Shown here piece by piece: positions 44,001 to 55,668 of a stretch of 64,000 bases of DNA. The first letter of the stretch is position 1. Each line of letters starts with the position of its first letter. Location: the NCBI GenBank assembly GCA_037043455.1, contig JAWPHD010000298.1:453747-517746 (forward strand). Reading direction: 5' to 3'. The position numbers were made by a program, and so were the translations under genes. This DNA comes from Cyrtodaria siliqua. Taxonomy: Eukaryota > Mollusca > Bivalvia > Adapedonta > Hiatellidae. The notes below the pieces were generated by a model. The model did not search any database and was not told the origin of the DNA. It worked only from the letters and a program-made list of their open reading frames with translations.

Positions 44001-44602
44001 CATCATATAACATGGTTTTACCCCCAGCGGTCTTTTCTGTCACCGACTTTTCTGAAAGTACTTGTAGCAGAAGAGTTCCTAAATTAATTTTAGGGTTACA
44101 GTTATACCATTTTGCAAAGGGTTTTCTAAGTTAATGGTGACGGTGATGGAGTAGTTTCGTAGTTATAGAAAGGCTACACATGTTTAAGTCCTCAACTGGA
44201 CTACAGGCTCTTAATCCTGTAATGATCATCAAGTACTTACATTGTTCTATGGTTCTACTTGTTTAACATTTTTTTAAGGTTTTATCATCTGCTATGGCAA
44301 ATGTTACTCAAATGTATCGTATCATTTAATTATATCTAAGACTCTCACTCCCGCATGCACAAACGTACATAATCAAACACGCAACCACGCACGCAATTTA
44401 AAGGTGTTTATATTTTATTTTAGGGGCTCTGCGGGATTACACAGGGTCATACATGGCTGTTGCGATAACGACATCAGGGATACAACTAACCGGCATGGTC
44501 TTTATGATATTGACCCTCATATCTAGAAGAGCATCTAGAAAGTCATCAACACGTTTGAAAACGGATAGGGCATTGTCGATATTTACCGTTACTAGACTAT
44601 AG
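39094..44602 (+). CDS. monocarboxylate-transporter-like protein (SLC16, MFS), 4 exons visible
   Basis: Exons 39,094-39,263, 40,498-40,641, 42,128-42,958 and 44,424-44,602 (TAG 44,600-44,602) join in one open frame of about 441 codons. Each junction is GT-AG, and all three introns are in phase 1. Exon 1 gives HRWLVLIVVLFLSTTHFGVI (TM1; the Trp aligns with the DGGWGW signature of the family) and MVQSLLVGVALTTG. Exon 2 gives the ASRFGVVKVALAGSIL loop and TM3. Exon 3 carries TM4-TM11 with a long hydrophilic central loop (residues ~210-260) typical of MCTs. Exon 4 gives RDYTGSYMAVAITTSGIQLT and a basic C-terminal tail. Twelve membrane segments can be counted, so the protein should be a plasma-membrane carrier of monocarboxylates or related small acids; the substrate cannot be told. 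The first exon with the start codon lies upstream and was not found. All visible exons are intact, so this is likely a live host gene. Confidence 0.85.
39640..40150 (-). mobile_element. YLDD retroelement fragments in transporter intron 1, antisense
   Basis: 39,650-39,860 matches the antisense RT C-terminal region seen at 56,290-56,520 (AACAAGTTTGCAAATCACATC A, AAATTACTTTTATATTT, GATCAGGGTTACGATAATAC). 40,050-40,150 matches the tail (GGGCTACCGCTTTGGAACGG, GGGGGTTTAAACCAGGTT). 40,725-40,770 is another short antisense 3' end (AAGAAATATAAAAAGATCGG ACAGGG). Confidence 0.65.
41030..41067. repeat. (GA)n microsatellite in transporter intron 2
   Basis: Near-perfect AG repeat of ~38 bases. Confidence 0.9.
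41440..41521. repeat. (CA)/(CT)n microsatellite in transporter intron 2
   Basis: CACACACGCACGCACTCACACGC-type stretch followed by CTCTTTCTCTC and (TC)n. Confidence 0.85.
43066..43800 (+). pseudogene. diverged YLDD reverse transcriptase copy in transporter intron 3
   Basis: 43,069-43,482 reads SPSNQGYFIDPFNHISQYLD D, then IYPPELTFNSSET, LDRHLSILNDYIHTKIYEKR, SYKVYISQIIRFACSDVKEF SDRNQ. It matches the order of the other RT copies but is clearly more diverged, so it represents a separate subfamily. Frames are broken after 43,310. A tail fragment (43,880-44,040) follows in the same orientation. Confidence 0.7.
43880..44040 (+). mobile_element. YLDD retroelement tail fragment
   Basis: TTGCCTATTAAGTTGCCTAG, then CACTGTCCCGTTTTATTGGG ATGACAG and GGTTTTACCCCCAGCGG match the tail consensus. 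Confidence 0.7.
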
Positions 44603-46515
44603 ATAATAACTAGCTGGTTCATTGGATCCGAGTGAGAGACTGTCTAGTTGGAAGTACATCTTTAATTCAGTCCGTTTATTATGAAGTGGATCAGCTACCA
44701 TTAAATCAAATTTAATATTTTAAGTGTTTGTATCAAGCCCGTAATTACAAATTATAGCATTTATTTTATTTAACAAGCTGTTAAAGCTAGGTATAAAAGT
44801 TGAGCAGGAACTGCAACTTCACAGAACACAGTCAAGAAGCAATGTATTGGTCATTTACAGGGACGTTGGATTGTTGGATTGTTTTAAAACTGTCGGCGTC
44901 CCATTAACGTTTATAATACCGTGTATATTTGCAAATCATTAATAATACTCATTTGATTGTTCTATGCAAACCGTTTTTGCATATAACTGCTTTTTATTCC
45001 AGTATTACATTTAAACCTATGGTAGAAAAGATGAAAACTCAAAAGAAATATAAAAAGATCGGACAGGGAAAGTAGCATTCAAGGAGGACAGTCAACCACA
45101 AAACACAGAAACAAACACGCAAACAGACAAACAAGAAGGCAAAAGCAATACTAAATGCAAACGACATCACAAACACAAAAGGGTTGACAATAGGGCTACC
45201 GCCTTGGAACAGTCAGTGACAAGTTGTATTACCTTTAATTTAAATATTTGCCAGCAAAATTAAATCCAGCATGCTATTGGATTAATCAATCAAGGTGTTA
45301 ATTTTAATATGAAATATCTACTTTAAGATTGTCGCGTGTTCATTTAAGATAATGATGAATCTATATTTAGCCGTTACAATGTTTATATCGCACGCGAATG
45401 CTTTTGTTAAATCCAAGATACATGGTCATTTTGTGTTTCATGTGTAATCTACACAGTAACCTCTATTAAACATACGTGCGTATTTGAATAACATACAACT
45501 GTTATTTTTGAAATGTCTGGACATATGGTCATATAAAGGTACTATCGAAATAAATATCTAGTGAAAGCTTGCTGTATAACATGACGCCTTTTTATGTAGG
45601 TATCCTTAATTATGATTTGATATTTGAAAATCTAATATTGCAACCAGAAATACTTTGATACTTAACCGATTGCCATAACGGGCTCCTTTACTTTAACCCG
45701 GGAAATATATCTACAACATCCTTGGAACGGAGGGACTTAACAAAAATGTATACTGTTGCTGTCGTGGACCTTAACATATAATGTACATTCGTCTATATCT
45801 AAATATCGTATGGAATTGGTTTATATGGGCGATTTAAATTATACGAACTTCTGTGCCGTGTGGCGACCGTAAAAAGTCTCCCCGTACATCCAATCAATAT
45901 TGTTATTTTACATCCCACTGGGATTGTATGAATTGCTTTTGCCTTCTTGTTTGTCTGTTTGCGTGTTTGTTTTTGTGTTTTGTGGTTGACTGTCCTCCTT
46001 GAATGTTACTTTCCCTGTCCGATCATTTTATATTTCTTTCTGAAATTCGGTGGAAATGGAAGAGAAATAAAATTCAGTTAAAGGTTATTTTAGGTGCAAC
46101 ATGTCTCATGTCCCCTGACACCGCCTGAAGCGATATATATAACCGCCACACAACAAACATATATACTAAACGAACGCTAGTGTGAATGTAAATAAATACA
46201 GAAATGGAGATTCCGGGGAAGCAACGAACACAACCAAGAGAGAACAGTAACAAACTCGGTGTTATTGGGTCTGTTCATGAGAGGTAGTATGAGGAACAAC
46301 ACGCCTCACGCCAATGCTATGTTTTCTATCAGTGTATACTGCATATGTATGTGTGTGGATATGATGTAAACAAAAACACGTGCAAAAAGTAAGAAATCGG
46401 TATAACCGATGGTTGTTCCCGAATAAAGGATCAACACTCTGTGACAGAGTATTTAAAATAAAAATCCTGCCTGACATGTAATAAAGAACCTTTGATGGTA
46501 ATACATTGTTGCGAT
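44603..46515. other. intergenic; two short retroelement 3' ends
   Basis: 45,045-45,235 (antisense) and 45,930-46,040 (sense) are short copies of the retroelement tail. Both end exactly at the AAGAAATATAAAAAGATCGG terminus or its complement. The rest has no recognised feature. Confidence 0.6.
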
Positions 46516-46929
46516 TTAAGTCCAAATTCGATGTACACTGTAGGAGAAGCTGAGTGGAAAAACTTGAAAGTTTTCTAAGTGCTTTAATACCCTTTCAGGG
46601 CCTCCAGATCGACATTGACCTAGTTGTTTAACGTTTGTCCTAATTTCGGATTGAGTAATAGGAACATTAAGTTCGTCAAACATGATTTGTATTTCGGAGT
46701 TAAACAATCTATCATTAAATTAAATTATATCATCTGCTTGAAAATGTTGGTCGCTAGGATTATTCTTTGCTTTGAAATACTCTTCAAACTTTTCAGTTGA
46801 TATTTTTTTTGGCTTATTTATCGAAACAGAATATCTCAACAATTTCCAATAATGTTTTACATTTTTATATTTAGCATTTAATAATCGATTGGTCATTTTC
46901 ATTAATTGTCGGTAATTAAATTGCCTCAA
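46516..46929 (-). pseudogene. LINE ORF2 fragment upstream of RT domain
   Basis: The minus strand reads KKISTEKFEEYFKAKNNPSD, QHFQADDII-stop, then IMFDELNVPITQSEIRTNVK QLGQCRSGGPERVL. The 'W..(L/I)N........F..YF..L......ELN.PIT..EI...V..LK..(K/R)S.GPD' order is the stretch just before reverse transcriptase motif 1 in many LINEs. The RT domain itself is not present. Remnant. Confidence 0.55.
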
Positions 46930-47339
46930 CTTCTTTTTGCAATATTTATTTTATATCTTTTTATATATATGCAATAGTAAATGCAGTATTCGGTATAGTG
47001 CGTTTTACATAAACTCAACAAGTTATTTGCAAGACAGATACTACGCATTTGATCAAAATTTAAGCTCCACTCACATTTCAGGTAGACAACACATAGTTAT
47101 ACAGAGTTAGTTAATCACGAAAAGGTTTACCTACGTCTATCGAAGCGGAAGTAAATTATTCCTTGAGAAAATCAATGTTGTTTACTTCATGCCAAATCTG
47201 TGTTTAATAAATTGATTTATTTAAATCATTAAATCAACAACTCTTTCTATCTCTAATTCTATAGAAATTATTCTAAAAGTTTCTTTTATGTCATATTATT
47301 ACTCTCTCTCTCTCTCTCTCTGTCCGTGGTAAGATAAAC

Positions 47340-48345
47340 TATTGTATTTCATTGGGTCAGCAGATCAATGGTCAAAGTCACTAAAAACTTATGTGTTAAT
47401 ATGCATGCTGCGCGATAACATCAAAACCATAACACACCACTTATAAAACTTTGTATGTGTATTGCCGTTGGCAAGAGAAATAGAGATTATTTAACTGATG
47501 GGATCGATTATAGGGAAATCCTTTACGAGAAGGTAGACGTGTGGTTCTTTTCACGAACGAGCGTAAGCGAGTGAGAAAAAACAACACACGCCTACCATCG
47601 AATGAAGGATTTCCATATAATCGATCACAACAGTTAACTAATCTATTTACTACATGTTTAATCAGATTATGTATGATTTTTAACAAGAATTATTCGCTTT
47701 ATTTAGCGTTATCCGCGGATGACGTCGACGTCACCAACACGTTATTGACGTCATAACTCAACGTCGCAGTTAGTTATTTTTGTGTTCGGATTTAGTTATT
47801 AATATTTAGCGATTATGAATATTCTTTCAATGAGAAATCCCATTCTTTCACCCAAAGAAATGTAATAAAGAACCTTATTGTCTTTGGGGTCAGTAGGCCA
47901 AATGTCACTATGACCTTATATGGAAATACACATTCCGCCAAATAACTGTGAAACCACAACACTCACACTCATGAAGCTTCAAAGCGTTACATTGCGTTTG
48001 GTCAGAGGAGGAACCCAGTTGCTTTTGGGGTCATTAGGTCAAATTCAAGGTCACCAGTACTTATTCCAAATAATAACTCCAGGAGTATAATACCTCCACT
48101 CATGAAACTTTGTAGATACATTGCCCTCGGTGAGAGGAGAAACCCTATCACTTTTGGGCTTATTAGTTTAAAGGTCAAATCTCCATGTCTTCATATGGAC
48201 ATACACATTGCAAAAAATGACAATCCCGGAAATATAACACCCACATTTATTAAACTTCATAGGTGCATTGTCCTTGGTCAGAGGAGAGAGCCTATTACTT
48301 TTGGGTTCAGTAGGTCATCAAGGTCACATTGAAATGACAATGACT
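47340..48345. repeat. ~130-bp tandem repeat, interrupted by a palindrome
   Basis: About five diverged units contain CTCATGAAACTTTGTAGATA CATTGCCCTCGG, CTTTTGGGGTCA(G/T)TAGGTCA A, AAGGTCAC and ATATGGACATACACATTGC. The first unit is separated from the others by the palindromic insertion at 47,480-47,650. A (CT)n tract lies at 47,301-47,321. Confidence 0.8.
47483..47645. mobile_element. ~160-bp palindromic insertion (MITE-like)
   Basis: Arms 47,483-47,563 and 47,564-47,645 are inverted copies (ATCGATTATAGGGAAATCCTT ... AAGGATTTCCATATAATCGAT; GGTAGACGTGTGG ... ACACACGCCTACC). The mirrored arms create look-alike ORFs on both strands. No gene. Confidence 0.7.
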
Positions 48346-48689
48346 GAGTCCTAAGGCATTTTCCCTACTGCTCAGCATAGAGATGTAATTTGAGAAAAGA
48401 AACGACAGTATCACAACTGTTAGCTTTGTTGAGATGAAGTTTTTTTTAGGATAGACAGTGTTAACCATAGTAGAAAAGAAAAGGTTGTTTATGTTCAGTA
48501 TTTCCCTGAGTATCTGATAAAAGACTCAACATGAAATAGTTTTCATAGCGATACTAAAACTAGATACATGTACCGATAGCAAGCACAGCACGTAAACGCA
48601 ATGGCATCGTAGGTCCGCATTTACCAAGAATCATAAGTACTTACAGATGCAACTTCTCGTTAATTGCAAATTTGATTAAAATAAGTATA

Positions 48690-49260
48690 AAAGTCGAACA
48701 GGAAATGCACAGTAAACCCCAAAACACGCAAAACGACAAACATGAATGTTAATAAGGAATATGACGTCACAATCACAAAAAGGGTTGACAACAGAGCTAC
48801 CGCCTTGGAACGATCAGTGGCAAAAAGGGCCGCTGGGGGTTTAAACCAGGTTCTAGGGTGCAACGGGACAGTGTAAATACATAAATCCCCGCCATCAACT
48901 ATTCTCTAACCAACAAGGCAGCAGTAATAGGCAATATAAGTAAAACACAAAGATGCTCGTGTATATACAAATACAAAAAACAATAGCCTAGAAAGCCACA
49001 AAGAAGGTACTCAGTGAAATGGCAGAAGCCAGAGCAACAAGAGAATAAACCATTGAGGGCACGACAAGACATGATTGCAGCCAAACATCAAACGTCGCCT
49101 TTTGGGTTTTAGGTAGACATCATAGGGTCCACTGCCTGTCCGGTCATTGCACAATTAAAGAGTAAAGCCTAGTGGCGATCTGTAAATGGGTCCACCAGCA
49201 AGCATGCAGTGCGCTGTAAAATGATAGTGTAATAATCTCTTTTGAAAAATCTTTTAACAA
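48690..49260 (-). mobile_element. YLDD retroelement tail plus RT 3' end, antisense
   Basis: 48,690-49,110 is the tail (GGAACGATCAGTGGCAAAAA, GGGGGTTTAAACCAGG, AACCAACAAGGCAGCAGTAA TAGGC). 49,110-49,260 continues into the antisense end of the RT ORF (TGTCCGGTCATTGCACAATT AAAGAG, AGTGGCGATCTGTAAATGGG TCCACC). Confidence 0.7.
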
Positions 49261-49740
49261 GTTTAACAAAGATAGTATGGAAGTGATCAAGACCAAGGAT
49301 CTTGGGTGATGGATAGCCAGATCTTACACATGGGGGAAGATAAAAGTCGCGCTCTGATATCAACAATGACAGTTGCATGACGTCATCATGTAAATAAACA
49401 TGCAATCGTAAGTAGCTGGCAACGTCAATGCACAGAATATAAATGATATGCAAGAAAAGAAAACAAATCAATCACGAGTATCTGGTGAAGATCGGGAACT
49501 TTCAACCCTCGTTATAAATATTTTAATTGGAACCTTGGCTGAGCCTTGGTTCCGATAAAAAACTATTATACCTCGTGTTGGAATTCCCGATCCTCACCGG
49601 ATACGCATGAACAATCCTATATTAATATGTTGGCCCTATAAGTACCCCGTTTATCATGCAGTTTATTTCACTATTTCTTGACATACATACATGTGTTTAT
49701 CAAATATATTTCTTGGCTTTACACGGCTTATATTTTAAAA

Positions 49741-50420
49741 CAAGAGCTGTCGGAGAACAGCACAGCTCGACTATTCGATTTTTCAGAGAATAATAAAGCC
49801 AGTATGTACCATCAGATAAAACAAAACACAGAGATATGTAAAAAAACAAAAAAAAACATTCGGGTGGTGATGATGATGTGGTTGTGGGATGGTCGGGTGG
49901 GGGCAAAACAAATGAATAATTTGATAAAACAACACAGAGATATGTAAAAAAACATTCGGGTGGTGGTGATGATGGGGTGGGGGAATGGTTGGGGGATGGG
50001 AGGTGTGTGGGTGGGGCGGAGACGCAGCATTGATATATTGGTGTAGATTTGATAAAACAAAACAACAGACATGGTGTATATTTGGTAAAACAAAACAACA
50101 GACATAATTATGTTAAAAAAACATTCGGTTGGTGTAGAATATGGGTAGGGGATGGGTTGGGGAGTGGGTGGGTGGGGATGGGGGCGAAATAAATTGATAC
50201 ATTTATAAAACCAAACAACATAGAGATATGTAAAAACAAAACATTCGGGGGATGGTGATGATGGGGTGGGCGATAGTTGGGTGATGGGGGAGGGGGAGAG
50301 GAGATGATGGGGGGTGGGCGGGGTCTTACACGCAAACCTTGATTGGGACGCCGACGTCAATGCCGACGCCGACGCCAGGGTTATTACATAATCTCTCTTA
50401 TTCTTCGAATAGTCGAGCTA
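49741..50420. mobile_element. non-autonomous element with 15-bp inverted repeat, carrying a minisatellite
   Basis: AGCTCGACTATTCGA (49,764-49,778) and its exact complement (50,405-50,419) bracket about five copies of a ~100-base unit (ACAGAGATATGTAAAAAAAC, ATTCGGGTGGTGATGATGGG) at 49,813-50,330, plus GACGCCGACGCCGACGCC near the right end. I recall this CAAGAGCTGTC...AGCTCGACTATTCGA sequence as widespread in bivalve genomes. The Pro/His/Ser-rich frames across it are translated repeat. Confidence 0.65.
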
Positions 50421-50424
50421 CTAA

Positions 50425-51830
50425 AGTCGAGGTAAGACTTTGAAGGTTATTGGTTATATGCTTCTGAATATATGTTTCTGTTTTATCCAAGCAATTTTGC
50501 TATAACTGTCCATTTTCATATATAAAACGTGTCTTTATATACACGTATTCCAGGTGAAGCGACATCGATTAAGTTTCGTTATTACTGAAGCGATCTTTTA
50601 AAGCGCAAACAAATACTGTATATATCCCAAAAAGCAGAACATACAATCTCAGCCTAGCAATATTAGCTAATAATGATACACAGTATTTGTTATCGTTAAA
50701 ATGATTTGTTTTATAGGGACTGTGTAGCTTCAACGACAGTAAGACAACAAGTTGAAAGGTTGGAGATGTTTGTAGTATTGGCACTAGAACTGGAAATTAA
50801 GCGGGATTTATAAGGCTGTTTGTGAAATTTGGGAATACAGTACTTAGTTGGTAGTTTGTGTTGCTTTTCGTCTACCTCAGACTCGAAAGTGTGGCACCAA
50901 GTGATATGTGTGTAGAAACAACATAATTCTCAGTATATTTAACTGGAGTTTACGAATTAGTGTTCCAGAGTTGCAGATAAAAAACAAAAGAGTATGGAAG
51001 GAGAAATATGTATTATACATGTATCAAATTAAAGATTATCAATCAATCAATCAATCAATCAATCAAACTCAAAGTTATCGTTTTCAACTAACGCCGAAAA
51101 TAAAAAAGCATATTCTTTTTCCATCAAGGAAATATAAAAAGATCGGACATGGAAAGTTGCATTCAAGGAGGAAAGTCAACCACAACCAATACTGTAACTA
51201 GGACTCATACGCATACATGCACATCCATTATGTAAACACATGTCAAAAAAGAAAGATTAAAGCTGATAATAAATTAGTTAAATAAAAAAGTTATGCCAGC
51301 CATGTTTATACAAGGTGTAATTCTTCTATATTGTGTCATTCTGTTTATGTTAAGTAAACGTGCACACATATTGCATTGTGGAGGTTGTTAAAGGACTTTA
51401 GTCTTCAGGCCTCAATCTGAACCAGTATTTAGTTTCCAAATACGAGCGTATAGACATGGTGTGCTATGTCCTTTATATGAAGTATATTAAAAGTCTTGAA
51501 ATACATACACTGATATGTGTTGTAACATATGCACAGCACAACAACACAATTAGAGTCTCGGAAACAGAAACCCGAAGAAATAGGCACTAAAATGGTTACA
51601 TTCTTTGTGCACACAAATGAATGCATATCTACAAACACCACCTGCTATATGAACATGATTAATTCAGGTTCATTTGTATTTACAGTAAAAAACGTACATT
51701 GACTGACAATTACATCAAGCATAAATTTGGTATAGAACTAAACAATGTATTACTATAATGTTCAGATTCTTGAATAATGCTGACACTGGAAAGACCTTCA
51801 ACTCTACCAAGCTAATATATCCGATACTGT
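50425..51830. other. no recognised gene
   Basis: Contains a (CAAT)n microsatellite (51,039-51,066) and a short antisense retroelement 3' end (51,129-51,185). Other frames are unsupported. Confidence 0.55.
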
Positions 51831-51834
51831 CACT

Positions 51835-54060
51835 TCTGTCCTTGATAATATCATATACATCTCTCTATTGAAAATGAAGAAATAACCAGTAAACTCTGTG
51901 ATCAGAGAGATGATGTTAATTTTGATATTGTTTATTATCCCCACTTAGATCGGGATGTACCCCGACTTATTCGTTTTTCTAAATCTTGTAGTATTCAAAG
52001 CTATACACAACATGTTCTCCGACCCCATATTGACAAGGAGTCTGATCACGTCAGACATTTCTAAATATTCTTTATCTTATTAAGGGTATTGATTGTATTG
52101 ATATACCAAGTATTTTTCGAGATAATCGTGTTGTTGATTGTATTCCTAAATATTTCAAAAAGTCCGAAAATCCTATTATTTGTTATAAGTACAAAAAACC
52201 AATTAGAGAATATGATTTTCAACTACAAAAAAATAGTTCTGACCTTGATATAGTAAATAACACTCTTAAGGAATGCGAGTGTAGAACATATAAATTTTGA
52301 TATGCTCCAGCAGGTTATGTCATTACTGGTAATTTTGATATTATATTCGTCATTTGTTGTCTAAAGGTCCGAAGTATAGATTGAAGTCTGTGATTGATTT
52401 TAATACATGTCGTGGTCAGATCGCCCAATCCATTGAGTATTTTAGAATTAAATGATGTCGTAGAGAACACGCTGACCCTAACTTCCTTTCTACTTGGAAA
52501 AATACTAGTTCTAACATCATAGATACCCCTCTTAACTTCAACCGTTTTGTGTTTGTGATGTCGTTTGCATTTATTATTACTATTGCCTTCTTGTTTGTCT
52601 GTTTGCGTGTTTGTTTCTGTGTTTTGTTGTTGACTGTCCTCCTTGAATGGTACTTTCCCTGTCCGATCTTTTTATAGTTCTTTTTTCTATACGGCTAAGT
52701 CTTCCCTACTTCAGCCTAGACCTAGGTTTTCGTAATTTAAAATCGGGAATCCAACAATTTTATAATAGGTATATTTCTGATCCTGCTGATAAAGCAGCTA
52801 ATAAAAAATATAATTATTGTTTGACGCCTCCATTACGTCAATGTTTTATCTCAGGAAATCGGGAGTAATAATTTGTATACTTCTGTGCAATCTACTGAAG
52901 ATAATGTTGTTTCGACGCATATCACTCAATGCAAGAATAGACGAAAAGCAAAACAGATATTCAACGATGTACTGGATTCCCAAATTACACAAACAACCAT
53001 ATAAAGCCCGTGCTATTTCCAATTCTAGTTTTATCACCAATACAAATATCTCCAAACGTTTAACATATTGTCTTACTGCCGTTAAATATCACGTTAAACA
53101 ATATTGTGCTAAAGCTTATTTTGGTCTATTAAAAATTTAGGCGATGTTCTTACAACGTACCATACAACCTTATCAAAGACAAGCTTATTGCTCTCATTCA
53201 AAAAATCTTTGCTAGAGAAAATAATACATTTTTTGCCGGTAACAATATTAAAGTTTTTTTTACTTACAGCAGTTTGGACAATTACACTCGGTGGACTTGC
53301 CTTGACGATTGTGAATCAATTACTTTTCTATTAGATAATATTTTCGTCAGATATGGAACTACCGTTTATAGACAAATTGTTAGTATCCCTATGGGTACGA
53401 ACTGTGCACCACTTGTCGCAGATTTGTTGTTATATTGATATGAAGGAATATTCATGTTGCGTCATTCACCAGATAACCAGGCAGATGTTACTGAAACCTT
53501 TAATGACACCTCTAGGTATCTGGATGACATATTGAACATTGACAACACGTTCTTTTCTACTATGGTTAATACTATATATCCTAAAGAACTTCAACGGCTA
53601 GGGGACGTGAACTGTAGCACGAATATGTCACTACCTTTCATGAACAGTCTCAATCAAACCGAGACTGCAATATTTCGTATTTATCGTGTTAGGCCGTTTC
53701 CAAAAGTCCACTCTAATACTCTTTTAACAAAGCTAATATTTCGGATACTAACGCTTTTTTTCTCGATTTACATCTCTCTATTGAAAATGGTGAAAAAATA
53801 AGCAAAATCTATGACAAGAGAGATGATTTAAATTTTTATATTATTAATTATCCCCATTTAGATGGAGATGTTCCGGGGATATTCCCCGAGTACCTTTTTA
53901 TGGGGTCTCTGGGTCTCAACTTATTCATTTTTCTAGAGCTTGTACTCGAGTTGAGGACTTTAATATTAGTAATATTTAGTATAACTAAAAAGCTACTCCA
54001 TCAGGGCTATTGTTACCATAAATTCGTGAAACCTTTGCAAATGTTGGTGGACCTGTAGTA
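51835..54060 (+). pseudogene. YLDD retroelement, most complete but broken copy
   Basis: 51,840-51,990 is an RT C-terminal piece (LHLSIENEEIT..., RDDVNFDIVYYPHLD) fused directly to the N-terminal part of the ORF (SYTQHVLRPHIDKESDHVRH F, IDIPSIFRDNRVVDCIPKYF, ECECRTYKF). A 145-bp tail fragment (52,545-52,690) interrupts it. Then follow RNLKSGIQQFYNRYISDPAD KAAN, the RT fingers (53,060-53,330), VYRQIVSIPMGTNCAP (53,370-53,420), CHSPDNQADVTETFNDTSRY LDDI-type catalytic block (53,450-53,590) and the C-terminal region to about 54,050. Many stops and shifts. This copy shows the domain order: unique N-terminus, RT with YLDD, long C-terminus. Confidence 0.75.
52545..52690 (+). mobile_element. short retroelement 3' end nested inside the RT ORF
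   Basis: GTGTTTGTGATGTCGTTTGC through TTTGTCTGTTTGCGTGTTTG to TGTCCGATCTTTTTATAGTTCTT matches the tail terminus and interrupts coding sequence that is continuous in protein terms on both sides. Confidence 0.7.
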
Positions 54061-54780
54061 GAGGTGATTTTATACTTTATTATTGCATATGTTTATCTCT
54101 CTTTATAAGTATTTTAAGTCACAAGTCCCTGTGGGTTTAGTTGTTTAGTTCAAGTAGAACCTGTTTGCGTAAGAGGATTCCATTTATAGAGTATGTTCAG
54201 ATTTCCGCCTTATCTTTTGTATTGTGGAGAGAAAGAAGTAGACATACATGTTGGTTTCACAGCTGATGTTGGACTGCGACGTTTGCGGTTTTATTGATTG
54301 GTAGACAGTCCTCTGTAAAGATATATTTGCATTGGTTTGTATTGGTATGTATTGGTTAAGCTGAATTGATATATATTGAGTACTGGCGGTTTCGGTAAAA
54401 AGTCAACAGTTTTTGAGGGTTCAAATATTTGGACGTTGGAATGAATTGATCTATAAACTGTTGTATATTTCAATTAACATCTTGCATGTACTATGGTTTT
54501 GGTCTTTTTACAGCTAACCAGCACAAGATGTGAGCAGTGGTAGAGTGGTGTGTGTGTGTGAAGGGATTTGATCCTATAGATTTGGTAAGTTCCAAAAGGT
54601 GTTTACATGTACATATTATATAAAGTAAGGGAAACAATATGCACAGATTCAATCTATGTAACTGTTTGAACGTTTGATGTAATGTAAGCTAGACCCACAA
54701 TACTAGCAGTGATATATATGCATTTTACTGTAATAGGAATTTAATGTAAATTAAATTAAAAAAGGAAGCACTATTAAGAC
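54061..54780. other. no recognised feature
   Basis: Unique-looking sequence between two retroelement copies, without supported frames. Confidence 0.5.
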
Positions 54781-55668
54781 CCATTTACAGTTCGCCACTA
54801 TGCTTTCCTCTTTAATTGTGCAATGACCGGACAGGTTGTGGACACTATGATGAGGTCTACCTAAAACCCAAAAGGACGGTGACTTTTGATGTTTGTCTGC
54901 AATCTTGTCTTGTCGTGCCCTCAATTGTGTATTCTCTTGTTGCTCTTCCTTCAGCAGCCAAGTCATTGCGTACATTCTTTGTGGCTTTCTAGCCTATTGT
55001 TTTTGTATTTATATATACACAAGCATCTTTGTGTTTTACCTATATTGCCTATTATTGCTGTCTTGTTGGTTAGAGAATAGTTCATGGCAGGGATTTATGT
55101 ATTTACACTGTCCCGTTTTATTGGGATGACAGTAGGGTAAGTGTGAGGTTTGGTGCATCCTAGAACCTGGTTTAAACCCCCAGCGTCCTTTTTTGTCACT
55201 GACCGTTCCAAGGCGCTAGCCTATTGTCAACCGTGTTTGTGTTTGTGACGTCATATGCCGTTATTCCTTTTTAACATTGCCATTCAAGTTTGTCGTTTTG
55301 TCGTTTCGTATAACTTCATTACCATAAACTTCGAAAAGCCTTTGGAAACAATTATTATCATAATCCTGACCTATCTTTAAAATATAAAAAGAAGTATTTT
55401 AAGAAGTCTGCTGCGACAAACACTATCACAACATGACTTATGTGGTGATGTGATTTACAAACTTTGTGAGGTCCTTGGTCATAATCACTTTCATACAATA
55501 TTTATTAAACTTTTTAAAAAGTTTATCAAAAGAGGTTATGACCCTATTATTTTGCAACGTACTGCATGCTCGGTGGTGGACCCTTTCACAGTTTGCCACT
55601 ATGCTTTCCTCTTTAATTGTACGATTACCGGACAGGCTGTGGACCCTATGATGACGCCTACCTAAAAA
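54781..55668 (+). pseudogene. two YLDD retroelement 3' parts in tandem
   Basis: 54,781-54,862 is the RT ORF end (ACAGTTCGCCACTATGCTTT CC; TGACCGGACAGGTTGTGGAC), then the tail to ~55,300. From ~55,310 a second C-terminal coding piece begins and runs to its stop near 55,664 (LCGDVIYKLCEVLGHNHFHT, QRTACSVVDPFTVCHYAFLF NCTITGQ). The second piece has no tail because an antisense copy starts at 55,669. The arrangement mirrors 16,860-17,480. Confidence 0.7.

Noticed and set aside
47441..47756. Similar ORFs on both strands (SRKGFPYNRS / SNEGFPYNRS)
   Set aside because: They mirror each other because the DNA is a palindrome, so neither is evidence of a gene.
49700..50360. Pro/His/Ser-rich minus-strand ORFs of up to 182 codons
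   Set aside because: They translate the GGTGGGG-type minisatellite inside the inverted-repeat element; two frames are open at once.
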